A DNA stretch of 64,000 nucleotides from Neodiprion pinetum (taxonomy: Eukaryota; Arthropoda; Insecta; Hymenoptera; Diprionidae). The notes under the pieces are model-generated. The model did no database searches. It saw only the letters and a list, made by a program, of their open reading frames with translations, and had not been told where the DNA came from. Below are positions 9,914-21,149 of the stretch, one piece after another. Within the stretch, counting starts at the first letter, position 1; each line of letters begins with the position of its first letter. The translations under genes were made by a program, and so were the position numbers. The DNA lies in NCBI RefSeq assembly GCF_021155775.2, contig NC_060234.1:15055871-15119870 (forward strand), read 5' to 3'.

Positions 9914-12529
9914 TGATGAGGTCTTCCGCGTCCCTATGTCTGCCGGGGGTCTCTGCCCCCATGTCTCCGTTGCGAGTGCTGCTCCCGACTGGGGATCCAG
10001 CTGGCCCAGTTACAGCAGGACTTCCTTGCTCAATTGGGGGCCTCCCCTCTCGTTGGTCCTTCCTGCGTGTCTTTGACGTATTTCCAGCTTTTAGCCTTCC
10101 GCATTGTCTTGCGATGTGATCCGTCCTCCCACATCTGTCGCATTTGGTAGGGCTAGTTTTGGTATCGGTGACCTTGGCCTTTGTCCAGCCTACTCTTAGG
10201 GTGCCCAGTTGCTTCAGACGGTTCGCAATTCTTGTTGGTAGCTTGACCCACGCAGCCCTCTCCTGCCACGGGTAGGTGAACATTCTTACTACGTGTGTTT
10301 GTTCCCGTTCCTCTGCCGATGTGGGGATCTCCGAGCAAATGGCGTGGATCAGATCACTTTCATCTACCAGGATGTCCATACCCCGTATCTTGGCTGTAGT
10401 TCCGTCCCCCAGGGTTCTGACAACTGTGTCCTGCGGTAGTGCTTCTCTAAGGCAGGCCGCGATGTCACCCGCCTTTGCCGCTTCTGTGACGCAGAGTGGA
10501 AGTTTCCCCCCGCGCGTCATCCTGACCTTCTCGACATCCCTTGAGTTGGTCATCTTGGCTTTGACCTCCCGCAGCATGACCTGATACGTTTTTCCCGGCA
10601 TGTCAACCATCACCGCATGTCCCTTTTTTCTTGGTGAGGTTTTCCTTGCTGTCCCCGTTGATGGTGGGGCCTTCGCAGGGGGGCGTGTACCCTGTCCGTC
10701 ATGGCCGTCATGGCCGTCGTGGGGGCGAGCCTCGGCCGTCGTCGCAGTGGCAGCGGCGTACGTCTTCTGGTCTTCTCCTCTTCTCCCCTCCGTCCCAGGT
10801 GCTATCGCGTAAGGCGCCACTGTCTCGGTCTGGGTGCCGATTGACCTAAGGTACTTGTTGCCCCTGCTTATCTTCATGGCATCGCTCACCGTACTGGTAG
10901 AATTCCGACTGGGTCTATTGATCGTCACCTTATTCCTCTGAGGTGGCCCTGCTGCGGCTTTCGGAGGGTTCCTCCTGCCGTTTGTCTTGGGGTCCACATC
11001 AGAGTTTGTTTCGCTCGAGTCGTCCTCTCGTTCGCAGTTTCTCGCTACGTGCCCCGGGTCTTTACACCTATAGCAGACTTTTGTTGGTTCCTTGCACGTT
11101 CTGGCAATATGCCCTTGGACTCCGCATTGGTAGCAGATGCCGGAATCCTGCCAAGGTCGCGTTCTGGCTGTCGACCAGCCGATCCTCAGCCTGCCCTCTC
11201 TAATCAGTTTTTTGGCCGCCTGTGCGTCCACTTCGGCGCAGGCTGTCTGGACTCCTGAGCCTTCTTTCGGTACCAGGAAGATGACCCGTGGTGGTTCCCC
11301 TACGCCCTGACTAATTGCTATAGCGAGTTCCTCCCGGGTTACGGTGGGTTCTATACCCGTAAATATCACCCTGGTTTTTCGAGGGCCCGGTATAACTGCG
11401 GTAAGTCCCTCTTCTGTTATCCTTTTGGTCAGGATCTTTGCTTCCTCCGCACTGCCGGTGTCGACTAAGGCGTCCTCGGTTCTTGCAGCCTTCCGTATTT
11501 AATCAGCTCCTGGTAGGACTTACCCTCAGCCCTGATTATGATCATGGCGGCCCGTGTAGTTGCGCCTATGGTTACTCCCCGGTTCGCTTCTTCTGCGTTC
11601 TGCTGCGCAGGGTTCTGGGTGGATTCCCTGGCGGTAGTCGATTCCTGGGTAGGGGTGGTGGCGGTGTTTCCGTCCTCCTTGTCGCCTGTCGTCGGCATTT
11701 CCTCTAGGATGCTCGTTGCCGTAGATGTGAGTATAGCCCCGCCTGTGGGGTGCTTGGGCCTTTTTTGTTGCGGGGACTTTTCCGTTATCGTTTCTTCGCT
11801 GCTGTTTCGGTCCCTCTGTCCTTCTGATCTTTTTCTACGCCTGCCGGTGTTTACCCATGTCTCTCTCACCTCGTCGACTTCTTCGTTGCTTAAATTAATT
11901 TGAGGTTCGCTGCAAAAGTCGTCGATCACCTTCTGTCCGTCCTCCCTTCTTTGATGAAGTAAAGCTATCAGAGCGTTACTAAATCTTTTCTCCTTCGTTA
12001 TCGTGACCAGGATTTGACTAATCTTCATTGTCCATGTGACTATGAGCTCTTCCCTCTCGTCCGTTGGCAGGTATTCGTCGTACAGCTCCTCTGTAATCTT
12101 ACGAACGCACCCATCCGCTTTTTCGCGGATTTCCCTGCGCAGGTTATTACTGCTGCCATAGGTTTTCATTATACTCCTGCCCAGAGTAGCCAGTTTGTCC
12201 ACCGTATCTTCCAGCTTTATCCTCCTACGGGCGGCAGGTGTTAACTCCGTCCGGTTTCTTTGGTCGTCTTCATCGATTATGATGCCTGACGAATTTCCGG
12301 CCATTCCAGCTGCGGTGTAGTGAGCTGTGTTTCTTGGATCCTTCTTAGTGGGTCCCTCGTGGGTCCTCCCAGTTGCATTTTCCGGTTCCTGAGCCTTGGG
12401 GTCCACCCAGGAATTCGGGTTGTAGTTACTGGATTTCGACGGTCGGTGGCCTACTCCCTCACCCCGTGCTGCCGTGGCTGGGGCTCCGTACCCCTGCTCC
12501 GTGAGATTTTTTCTGTGATGTCCCTCCAT
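9903..12529 (-). pseudogene. R1-like ORF1: gag-like protein with two knuckle modules, one frameshift
   Basis: A 354-codon frame (12529-11465) starts MEGHHRKNLTEQGYG; its middle is charged, and it ends with IIRAEGKSYQELIKYGR before running out of frame. The reading continues in the next frame from about 11480 (TEDALVDTGSAEEAKILTKR) to the stop at 9903. Near residue 80 of the second frame are two CCHC knuckles (CYQCGVQGHIARTC, CYRCKDPGHVARNC); a third, separate one lies near its C-terminus (CDRCGRTDHIARQC). Each set is preceded by a similar motif (LRIGWSTAR and LRVGWTKAK), so the gag/knuckle module is present twice. Presumed role: RNA binding and RNP assembly. Allowing for the shift the protein is about 870 residues, long for R1 ORF1. 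Confidence 0.85.
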
Positions 12530-12713
12530 GACGGGTTTTTTTTTTCAGGGTCCCTCCCTTAGGTCGCCGTTAGTCACTCTCCGCTCCCTGTGGACCTTAC
12601 CGGCAAGGTAGAACCTACTGGGGCCCGAAGGCCCCGCCGGCATCGCTCCAACAGTTCATCACAGGGAGCCTCAAGCCCCCCACACCACGACAAGGTGGCG
12701 ACCCTGTGGGGGG
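12530..12713 (-). other. 5' leader of the R1-like LINE
   Basis: GC-rich ~185 bp between the target duplication and the first ATG of ORF1. Contains an A-rich tract just upstream of the ATG. No separate gene. Confidence 0.6.
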
Positions 12714-12727
12714 ACCTCATCAACACC

Positions 12728-14335
12728 TGGATCTCAGCAAACAATATCGAGTGAAGAGACATATATAAGCTCGCAAAGTTCTGGTGATATTTATGGTAAC
12801 ATAAGAAGAAACTATGAGAGAAAAAATGAAAGATGGACTATTAACGTCATGACTCTAGAAGTTGTTGCGGCTTTTGATAAAGCTTAAGTTTCTGATGGGG
12901 ATGCTTTTTTCATAACCGGCCTTATTGCCCTTGAATATTGAAATCAACAATTTGATCCTCAATCGAAAATCGATCAATGTAGCAAGGGCTGCAACAAGAA
13001 AGACTGAATTCGAAAAAATGAAGCAGATTATTCAAGACACTCCTATACATTTTTTTGTTCTTCACTGGGATGGTAAACTTATTTCGGATGAAATGGCTTG
13101 CAAGAAAATAGACCGATTGCCAATTTTGGTATCCAATGATAAGTTTACAAAAGATTATAAATGTACCTGCATTACAAGACCAGAAAGCGAGTACAACAGC
13201 TTCAGCAATTTATGCATCTTTGAAAGATTGGGGATTAATAGATTCAGTAAATGCACTATGCTGTGACACAGCGAATGTAAATTCAGGATACAAGGGTGGT
13301 ACAGCGGTAATCTGAGAGCAGTTAATGCAAAAAGATCTGATTTATTTAGCATGTCGCCGTCATATTCTTGAGCTGTTATTGAAAGCAGCATTTGAAACAA
13401 AATTTCGTGGCACTATTGGTCCTAATGTGCCAATTTTCAAAAGGTTTCGAGAAGAATGGCCTAATGTTGATCGCGATTCTTACAGAAATGGATGAGTCGG
13501 ACTAGAGACATCTTTGATGGATGAAATTCCTCGTTTAATTTAATATATAAAGAATTTCTTAAAAGAACAGCAACCCCGAAATGATTACAAAGAACTATTG
13601 CAGCTTTGTTTAGTATTCTTAGGTGTTGGAGAAGGAATTCAATTCAAGAAGCCAGGGGCATTTCACCATGCACGTTGGATGGCTGAAGCCATTTATTCAT
13701 TAAAAATGTATTTATTTAGGAAATCTTTCAAGATGAATAAGACAGATCAAGTAAAATTACATCCCATTTGTAAATTCATTGTATTTCGATATCTAACTTC
13801 ATGGTACACTGCTCCTTCAGCTATTACCGCTCCGGATAATGATTTGAATTTGATAGAATCATTAATTGATTTCGAGGATGTAGATAAGGAAATATCTGAT
13901 GCTACTTTACATAAATTTCGAAACCACTTGTGGTATTTGTCACCAGTACTCAGTGTTCTTTCTGTCTTTGACAATAATGTTGAAATCAAAATTAAAAAGA
14001 AAATTGTAGAGTCACTGCAAACTTGTCGGTCGGATGACGAAGATCAGAATGTGAAAAAATTTGATCCGTCTGATCACGACATAAGGGCAATTAACGACAA
14101 AACCCTCGACCATTTTACAAACAGTCAAAGTTTGAACTTTTTTACAAGGTTCAATATAAACAATGAGTTTTTGAAACTTGATTGCAACTTATGGGAGAAA
14201 GATCCTTCGTATATAGAGTGTCAAGAGAAGTTAAAATACCTCCTTGTAGTGAACGACTGTGCCGAAAGGGCAGTTCATTTGACTAAAGAGTATGTGAATA
14301 CCCGTTCTCAATTTGATGAAAAAATTAATAACTGA
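12728..14335 (+). pseudogene. hAT-like transposase, catalytic and C-terminal part
   Basis: Continues the exon split by the R1-like insertion. Conserved pieces in order across several frames: HWDGKLISDEMACKKIDRLP near 13063-13122, then CCDTANVNSG near 13262 (normally CFDTTxSNTG, holding a catalytic Asp), YLACRRHILELLL near 13340 (usual ACRHHIxE), IFKRFREEW near 13433, then the 245-codon frame 13598-14335 with FHHARWMAEAIYSLKMYLFR and VVNDCAERAVHL. This set defines a transposase family common in aphids and other insects; DxTxSN and CRH are hAT-like. At least one stop near 13305, further stops near 13493 and 13543, and a frameshift near 13170-13250 show it is dead. A poly(A)-like aataaa follows the final stop. 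Confidence 0.75.
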
Positions 14336-14861
14336 ATAATCAAATAAAAGAATAAATGCACTTTGTTGTATATTTGTAAATATTTTTGCTCCATTTGAAA
14401 ATATATAACAGTATTTCAAATACTCTTTGGGTTTTATTTAGAACTATCAACCTCTAGAAAAATTACACAATAGTATTTTCTATGACAAAAGTCACAATGT
14501 AGTTTTGTGCATCGATATAAATTTTTCAGGAATGAGTTTCCGGGGATGAGACGAAAGAATTTCAAAAAAGTGCAAAAGATTACAATTATTCATTTCAAAA
14601 CTATCAATGTATTTATTTTGAAGAAGTTTCCGTGACATCACGAATTAAACTGCAGTTAAAAATAAAATAATAAAACGAAAAAATTCGACTACATGGTTCA
14701 CAGATTTCGTACTTCGATTTTCTCACCGAATTCAAATAAGCATATCTCGGTAAAGGAAGTATCTAGAAACTTGAAAAAATGAAATTGAATGCTTTTAGCT
14801 CTATTTCTTAACACTACAAGTTAGTTAAACGTTCACTGATGGCGACACATCAATATCCTTA
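14336..14861 (+). other. 3' flank of the hAT-like transposase, no gene
   Basis: AT-rich sequence between the transposase stop and the right terminal inverted repeat. Contains aataaa-type signals near 14344. Nothing else recognised. Confidence 0.5.
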
Positions 14862-15219
14862 AAAACTGCAGAAATAATTACGTTTTTCTAAGTATTTCAC
14901 AAATTTAACACCTAAATCTTGGACGAAAAATTTCTTTCGATCCCAAATCACCACAGCAGGACACATTGTTTTCACTCACAGAGATGATCCAACTGTATAT
15001 AGGTTTCAAATATAAATTGCTAGAGAAATCAGTAAATAGGGGTATAAAAAGACTAGAAAAATGCGAAAAAATGCGAAAAAAAGCGTTTTTTCAAATCTGA
15101 GTCGGGTTGAACACTTGCTAAATTGGATTTTATTATTCTATTCTTCGTTCTTAGGTAAAAGAGAATCATTTCCGGGACGGGAGCCGGTATTCAAGCATTT
15201 TGGGAAATAAGTGCCGGCC
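14862..15219 (-). repeat. Right terminal inverted repeat of the 14-kb element
   Basis: Reverse complement of 988-1327. Ends in gtgccggcc followed by the target duplication TATTA (15220-15224). Confidence 0.85.
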
Positions 15220-15224
15220 TATTA

Positions 15225-15431
<207 letters not shown>

Positions 15432-15960
15432 GGGGTGATCCTTAAAAAGGTTATTGCCAAATTTCTATGCTCCCAACGGCCTAAACCCTCAATATCGATA
15501 AAAAAAAAATCACAAAAATTGACAGCCCTCAATTGCGATCCTAAACTTTGTCCCACGGCGGCCAAAGTTTTTACATTTAAATAACATGCAAGTTTTTCGT
15601 CTTCATGTTCATTTATATGTTACTCGGCTGCATCTTATGCTATCGCTTCGTAATTAGGCTGGATTTGAACATAAGTATATGCTTTTCGAAAGTGTCCACG
15701 GTATCTTGACCGTTCTCGAACCGTTTCTCCGGGATAAGTATTGAAAGTAATTATTTTTTGCTTTCTTTGAGTAATAAACGGTTAAATTCTCAGCAAAAAT
15801 AATTATGGACAATTTTGATAGAATTTTATCAGATCTTCAAACGCTGTATTTCAAAATTTGCAGGGTGATGAAAGAAAAATTTTTTAAAAATTATTCCATT
15901 TTAGAGTTTTTTCCCACCGTAATTTTTATACTATATAATTATAATGAAAAAATTGGAACT

Positions 15961-17778
15961 AAAGGGTCTAGCCAGATAAGAATCGTGGATCTGCCCCCAC
16001 CGAATTTTGTGGCACCGATATTTTCCTAAGTTCATAACCTGAGAAAGAAAAATTTGTGCAAAATTACAGCTTTCACATCGATTCCGAGGGGTTTTTTTGA
16101 CGAAAAAACGTGTATTTTCGATTTTTGCAGTTATTAAATACTAAGAGGTGACCGAAAGATCTGAAAAAATTCTGAAAAATTAGAAACATGTTAACATTCA
16201 TAAAAGAAATATTTGCAACTTTTTTTTAATGCTGGAGCCTATTGTTAATCATCGAATCTTCCTTTAAAAATATATTTTATAGTGTATATATTTTGCTACT
16301 GTCATAACAAAAATTGATGTAATTCTACTAATGATTCCCTGCAAATTAAAAAAAAAACGTCTCAAAATTCGACCTGCAACACATTGAAAAAAAATAAAAC
16401 GACAAGAATTTCACATTTTTCCATAAGAATCCATAAATAAATCATTCTTTGGGTTGAATTATCGGGTGGTCATGGCTGGAGTAGTTGTAAGACATAACAA
16501 ACAGATGTAAACAATATGATTTTTACGCTGATTTTGGATATTTTGGAATTTTCTACGTCGATTAACAAGGGTGAAATGGAGTTTGTCCGATTTTTCACAA
16601 TAACATGGATGAAAGAATCAGCACAGCTGTCGGCAAGCTGCACAGCTCAAGTGGCGCCGCTAGTGCGAATGTATTGAACGGCATTGAACCTCGAAATTGA
16701 TCTAGATACTTCGGACACCTGGCCCATTTTCCTACTTATTTCTTTATTTCTCCATCGTGACAGAGTGAATCATTTGTCTCATCGTATACAACCAAATTGA
16801 CACACATCTTAATCACGCAATCGGTCAAGTTCTTGTGAGGGCGAGACACATTATTAGCAAAACTTATAAATTCTACATTGATTATACTCGTGATTCCCGA
16901 GGATCTTCTTGAATTCGCCGTTACGTTTGTGATTGTCCAAATGGCAAACGAACCGTTGATTGCTGTTCACACATTACTGCTATCGTTTATTATCTATCTA
17001 ATGCTCGATATCTATCGAAAATCATAAGACCAGCTGAAATCCTCACAGGATTCTTTAATGTAGAAGAGGTCAATGCCGTAATCAACAGTGATAGCGATAA
17101 AGATTAAATATGTAGCAATATAAATAGTAAGAGTTAATGCTTGATCAATGACATTTCTGGTAACTCAAATTACACTTATTATACTAATGACATTTATTGA
17201 TAAACTCAAATTAGCAATAAAATCCTACTGATAACATCTGTTTGTTATGTCTCACAACTACTCCAACCATGTTCACCCAACAATTAAACCCAAGGAATGA
17301 TTTATGTATGGATTCTCATCAGAAAATGTGAAATTTTGTCGTTTTATTTTTTTTCAATGTGTTGCAGGCCGAATTTTGAGACTTTTTTTTTAATTTGCAG
17401 GGAATTAGTAGTAGAATCACGTTAATTTTTGTCATAATATTAGCAAAATATATACACTACAAAATATATTTTTTAAAAGAAGATTCGATGATTAATAATA
17501 GGCTTTAGCATAAAAAAAGTTGCAGATATTTTTTCCATGAATATTAACATATGACTGATTTTTCAGAATTTTTTCAGATTTTTCGTTCGCCTCTTAGTAT
17601 TTAATAACCGCAAAAATCGAAAAAACACGTTTTTTCCATGAGAAAAACCCCTCGGAATCAATGTACAAAGCTGTAATTTTGCACAAAATTTTTTTTTTAG
17701 GTCAGGAACTTGGGAAAAAATCGGTGCCACAAGATTCGGTGGGGGCAGATTCACCATTTTTATCCAGCTAGACTCCTT
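15961..17778 (+). mobile_element. SWIM transposon copy A, deletion derivative
   Basis: Ends AAAGGGTCTAGCC (15961) and complement near 17778; the first ~890 bp match 52011-52855 and the last ~970 bp match 58890-59860 of copy B. The middle, including the DDE catalytic domain, is deleted with a junction near 16800. It is non-autonomous; if mobilised, it would depend on a transposase from another copy. Confidence 0.85.
16813..17107 (+). pseudogene. SWIM transposase C-terminus, remnant
   Basis: Reads the same C-terminal region as 58900-59189 of copy B, including the SWIM zinc motif (VCDCPNGK...CCSH) and a C-terminal tail ending in an acidic SD-rich stretch. An in-frame TGA replaces a residue just before the IRRYVC stretch. 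All catalytic residues are absent. Confidence 0.8.
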
Positions 17779-18355
17779 ATTTAGTTCTATTAATGTTCTA
17801 ATATAGAATTTAATTTTTTTTCCTAATTATTATGTGATAACTTTACACTTCAGGCATGGAGTCTTTATATAACTTTATAAAATGGAATAATTTTTTAGAA
17901 ATTCTTTTTCTATCACCTTGCAAGTTTTGAAATACAGCGTTTGAAGATCTGATAAAATTCTATCAAAATTGTCTTTAATTATTTTTACTGAGAATTAAAC
18001 CGTTTATTACTCAAAAAAATCAAAGAAAATTTACTTTCAATACTTATCCCGGAGAAACGGTTCAAGAACGCTCAAGATACCGTGAACACTTTTGAAGAAC
18101 ATATTTATGTGCAAATACAGCCCAATTACGAGGCGATAGCATAAGATGCAACCGAGTAACATATAAATGAACATGAAGACGAAAAACTTACATGTTATTC
18201 AAGTGTAAAAACTTTGGCCGCCGTGGGACAAAGTTTAGGATCGCAATTGAGGGCTGTCAATTTTTTGTGATTTTTTTTCATCGATATGGAAGTGTTTAGG
18301 CCGTTGAGAGCATAGAAATTCAGAAATAACCTTTTTAAGGACCACCCTAATATAT

Positions 18356-20436
18356 TGAAACGTTTCGAGTTTGTTCGCGGGCTGAATTTCGTCGGAATTT
18401 CATACGTAATATGTGAGGTAACGTGGAGATTTCGCGCAAGCTCGAATGTTATATTAATTTTAAGAATTTCCTGTCTCTTGGATAGAGCTGCAGGATTCGG
18501 TCTCTGGACTCGGAAGGAAGGTGGGGAATGATTACTTGTCCATTATTTGATGAACTCCTAGAAGAGCTTGAACAGTTTGACCGTTTCAACTTGGTTTTCG
18601 AGATAGCCTCAGAAGTTGTTTCTTCACCCTCATGTGCAATGGCACGAGTGGAATAAACCCATCATCACAGGCCGTGTAAACGGTCGAGGGTCAAACTTGA
18701 TCTGTGTGTGTGAAGCACGCACAGATCGATCGCTATGAGAGGTTGACTCGTGATGCGAAATATTTGTTTCCGGAAAGGAAGTATTTAAATAATAAGTGAA
18801 TGTTTCGTTCCCGGGAGGCGGGATGAGAGACAGGATGTGAAGTTTTGAATTTATTTTCCTTGTGATCTTTGAGAAGTTTATGGTAATTTAGGAAGGAATA
18901 GCTCTTCCTTATTTACTTTGATAATAAATAGGTTTACCTACGGCAAGACTGAATGTTATTTGCATGATAGCATGGTGGTCAGAAGGACGGTATTCGACAA
19001 TGCTGGATTGTCGTTGACAAGTCGGTTTCGATATTGATAATGATTCGTTTAGTTAGTACTAAGACAGAATATTATTTACGTAATAGCATGGTAGTCGGAA
19101 GGCCTTAGATAATAGTTCGGTTTACCTATGGCAAGACTGAATATTATCTGCGTGGTAGTCAAATGAAAGGGAATTCTACGCAAACATACCGTCACCTGTA
19201 TCAAGACATCCAGTCGCAATGACAGAGACTTTCTACAGGTTCAAGTGCCCTACCTATGGGTCAGAGGATTGTAAGACGATCACCGTATCTGAGCTATAAG
19301 GTTAGACGCTATGCTGTTCTTCACTCAGACACGGTTCCCTAATACCTAAGGACTTTTTATTGAAAACAAATGTTAGAGAAAGAATAATGGCAGGGGCGAC
19401 GGTTGGTAACGGCGAGTGCCAGAGTCGGGCGCGCGGCATTCGCAGCTCGATCACGTGGCTTACCAACCACGTGATCTGGTCGTGGGGCTGGCAAAAGGAC
19501 CCCACCTCGTCCCAGTCCGACGCGTACCGTCCGAGAGAGAGTGTGAGTGAGACGCGAACGAGCGAGCGAGGAGGCGAGTGCGACCCACGATTGAGTGGAG
19601 GGATCGCGACCCTCCACCTCAACGGTGCCTGTGTGGACGGAACTCTCTGTGTGGGAGCCGTGGGTGCGTGTGTGTGTGTTCTGTGTGAACGAGGAGTGCA
19701 GTTGCGCAGTTACAGTAAGAGGGCGGGAGGTCGCATGGCGACGACGCCATTTTGTAAGACCAAAACGGGACGGGATAAGGCAGAGCGTTCAATCTCTCTC
19801 TTTCTGGCCAATTGTACGGCGAAGCCGAATAACTTCCCTTGTGAATTGTAATGCCATTATTAAAGTTATTTCCTTTCAAATCTCTGAAAGAGAGCGAACT
19901 CTTTAAGTACAAATCCCCTCCTCAGATCCTTCCGCCTATGCGTCATTCGGGAGTAAGTGTAAATAATTTCTTTAAAACAAATAAAATGTGAATACGTTGA
20001 GTGCCCTCCTTTGATGGGGATTGGTGTTTGAGGAGTCCTGGAAGGACAACTCCACGTCTCCTGATCGTGAGTCATGTCGATATCTGGTTCCTCGTAGACG
20101 TGGGATGCTCCGTCAATATGTGCACGGATAGGTCCTCGCGTTGGACGATTCGTTGATCTACCTTGGTATATGATACAATAGATGATAGATATCGAGCTAC
20201 ATTTGCGCTCGTCTTTTATACTTTCTTACTGTCTAGTCTCGCAGTTTTCGGGGATAGAGATTGGTCGTGTCCCCTGAAGAAGGGGCACGGTGAATCGTGC
20301 GATTTGGTTGGATTACCGGTATGTGGTGGGGTTATCGAGTGTGTAGTGAGATTTGGGCTTGTCACCACCAAGCACAATATTTGGGGGCACGCGTTGAACT
20401 TCAGGTGCCGGTACGCTAGCCAGGCGTCCCGTCACA
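18356..20436 (+). mobile_element. Candidate long solo LTR
   Basis: Begins TGAAACG and ends CGTCACA (TG...CA with imperfect inverted ends) and is flanked by ATAT on both sides, though these are in (TA)n DNA. It has an AATAAA signal near 19979 and no protein domain. The frames at 19302-19912 are GC-richer leader-like sequence without recognisable motifs. By analogy with the better-supported LTR at 49161-51102 it could be a solo LTR of a long-LTR element; orientation is guessed from the AATAAA. Confidence 0.35.
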
Positions 20437-20991
20437 ATATATATATGTATATATGAATGAGTGAAATGAATTTCATTTCTGGAGAGAAAACATTCATTTC
20501 AACTCCTCTCCGCAATTATTGAAACTCAGAAAAAAACACATTTTAAATTCCCGGAATTTAACGCGCGCCCACCAGATCGCCGCAGTAAACACTGTTGCCA
20601 TTTCATCACAGCTGATTGTATTTTCGTGCGGTGCATTCCGTAACGAATAAAATTAATATTTTTCGAGAGTCAATATCTCCGAAACTAAGTAGTAAAAAAA
20701 TACCATTTTTTTTTTTAAAGAATCGCACAATAGTACTGCATACACGTGCATTTTATTTTAAAACGGTAAGTGGCGTTTGGCGCCCATAATAAAAAATGTG
20801 AACTAAGTCTATCCGTTCACGAGTTGGGTATAGGCATCGTGTACAAAATAACCGAATTTTAATTGCAATTATCTTACAAACTACGTAGTGGATTGATTTA
20901 AAAACTTAGGAATCGCTTCATTAAGGTTGTTTCTACGCTATATTAAAATTTCAAGCAATCCGTAAGTCGATGAAAAACCTCCAGAACTACC
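20437..20991. other. AT-rich sequence, no gene
   Basis: Short (TA)n tract, then unremarkable AT-rich DNA with homopolymer runs. Probably near the edge of the Polinton; no terminal inverted repeat of that element was found. Confidence 0.4.
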
Positions 20992-21149
20992 TCAATGCTT
21001 GTTTCTGCGTCGTGGCTCGGGATCATAGGCTGTTTTGCCGCGCGTATGATTTTGTTCAAGGAAATGTTCTTTGGTTTTCGATATTCCATGCCTAACTTTG
21101 TTTTCACCTTCATTGTGATAGCTTACAGCCCAAGCGGTTGCTTTCTCAT
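20992..21149 (-). pseudogene. Polinton PLA2-like protein, C-terminal part
   Basis: Minus-strand frame with DEKATAWAVSYHNEGENKVRHG, matching the region after the PLA2-like domain in the same Polinton protein. Separated from its N-terminal part (23348-23640) by the SWIM element at 21152-23351. Confidence 0.6.

Larger units (their letters stand above)
6039..12713 (-). mobile_element. R1-clade-like non-LTR retrotransposon, nearly full length
   Basis: Minus-strand LINE of 6675 bp with a perfect 14-bp target duplication (ACCTCATCAACACC at 6025-6038 and 12714-12727) and a poly(A) tail, seen as a T run from 6039 on the plus strand. Order: short 5' leader, ORF1 (gag with CCHC knuckles), ORF2 (endonuclease, reverse transcriptase, C-terminal CCHC), ~770-bp 3' UTR. 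ORF2's ATG overlaps the end of ORF1, as in R1-type elements. Composition is clearly more GC-rich than the surroundings. It is a full-length copy disabled by one frameshift in each ORF. The insertion site is an exon of the hAT-like transposase, not rDNA. Confidence 0.92.
988..15219 (+). mobile_element. Large hAT-like DNA transposon carrying three nested insertions
   Basis: Near-perfect inverted repeats of ~340 bp bound the element (988-1327 and 14862-15219); the outer ends read GGCTGGCACTTGTTTCCC and the reverse complement of aagtgccggcc. The 5-bp sequence TATTA flanks both ends (983-987, 15220-15224). After subtracting the TTAA element, the foldback element and the R1-like LINE, about 5.3 kb remains, carrying one multi-exon transposase gene on the plus strand in pieces at 4031-4757 and 12728-14335. 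The transposase has hAT-like features (see those entries), but hAT elements normally make 8-bp duplications, so superfamily assignment is tentative. The element is dead: the gene has several stops and frameshifts. Confidence 0.8.
15432..18349. mobile_element. Element E: long inverted repeat enclosing a SWIM transposon
   Basis: Left arm 15432-15960 and right arm 17779-18349 are inverted copies of each other over about 530 bp with a few indels; outer ends read ggggtgatccttaaaaagg and its near complement. The inner ends of both arms (gaactaaa on each) abut the SWIM transposon at 15961-17778. Without that insertion E would be a nearly perfect ~1.1-kb foldback with no coding capacity. It is set in a (TA)n tract. 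Family unknown; a foldback MITE is likely. Confidence 0.75.

Noticed and set aside
7731..11258. Many open frames antisense or out of frame to the R1-like ORFs
   Set aside because: Shadows of GC-rich real ORFs on the minus strand; no domains of their own.
19302..19912. Overlapping frames of 86-163 codons in a GC-richer patch
   Set aside because: Arg/Ser-rich, present on both strands, no motif; probably leader or U3/R sequence of the LTR candidate.
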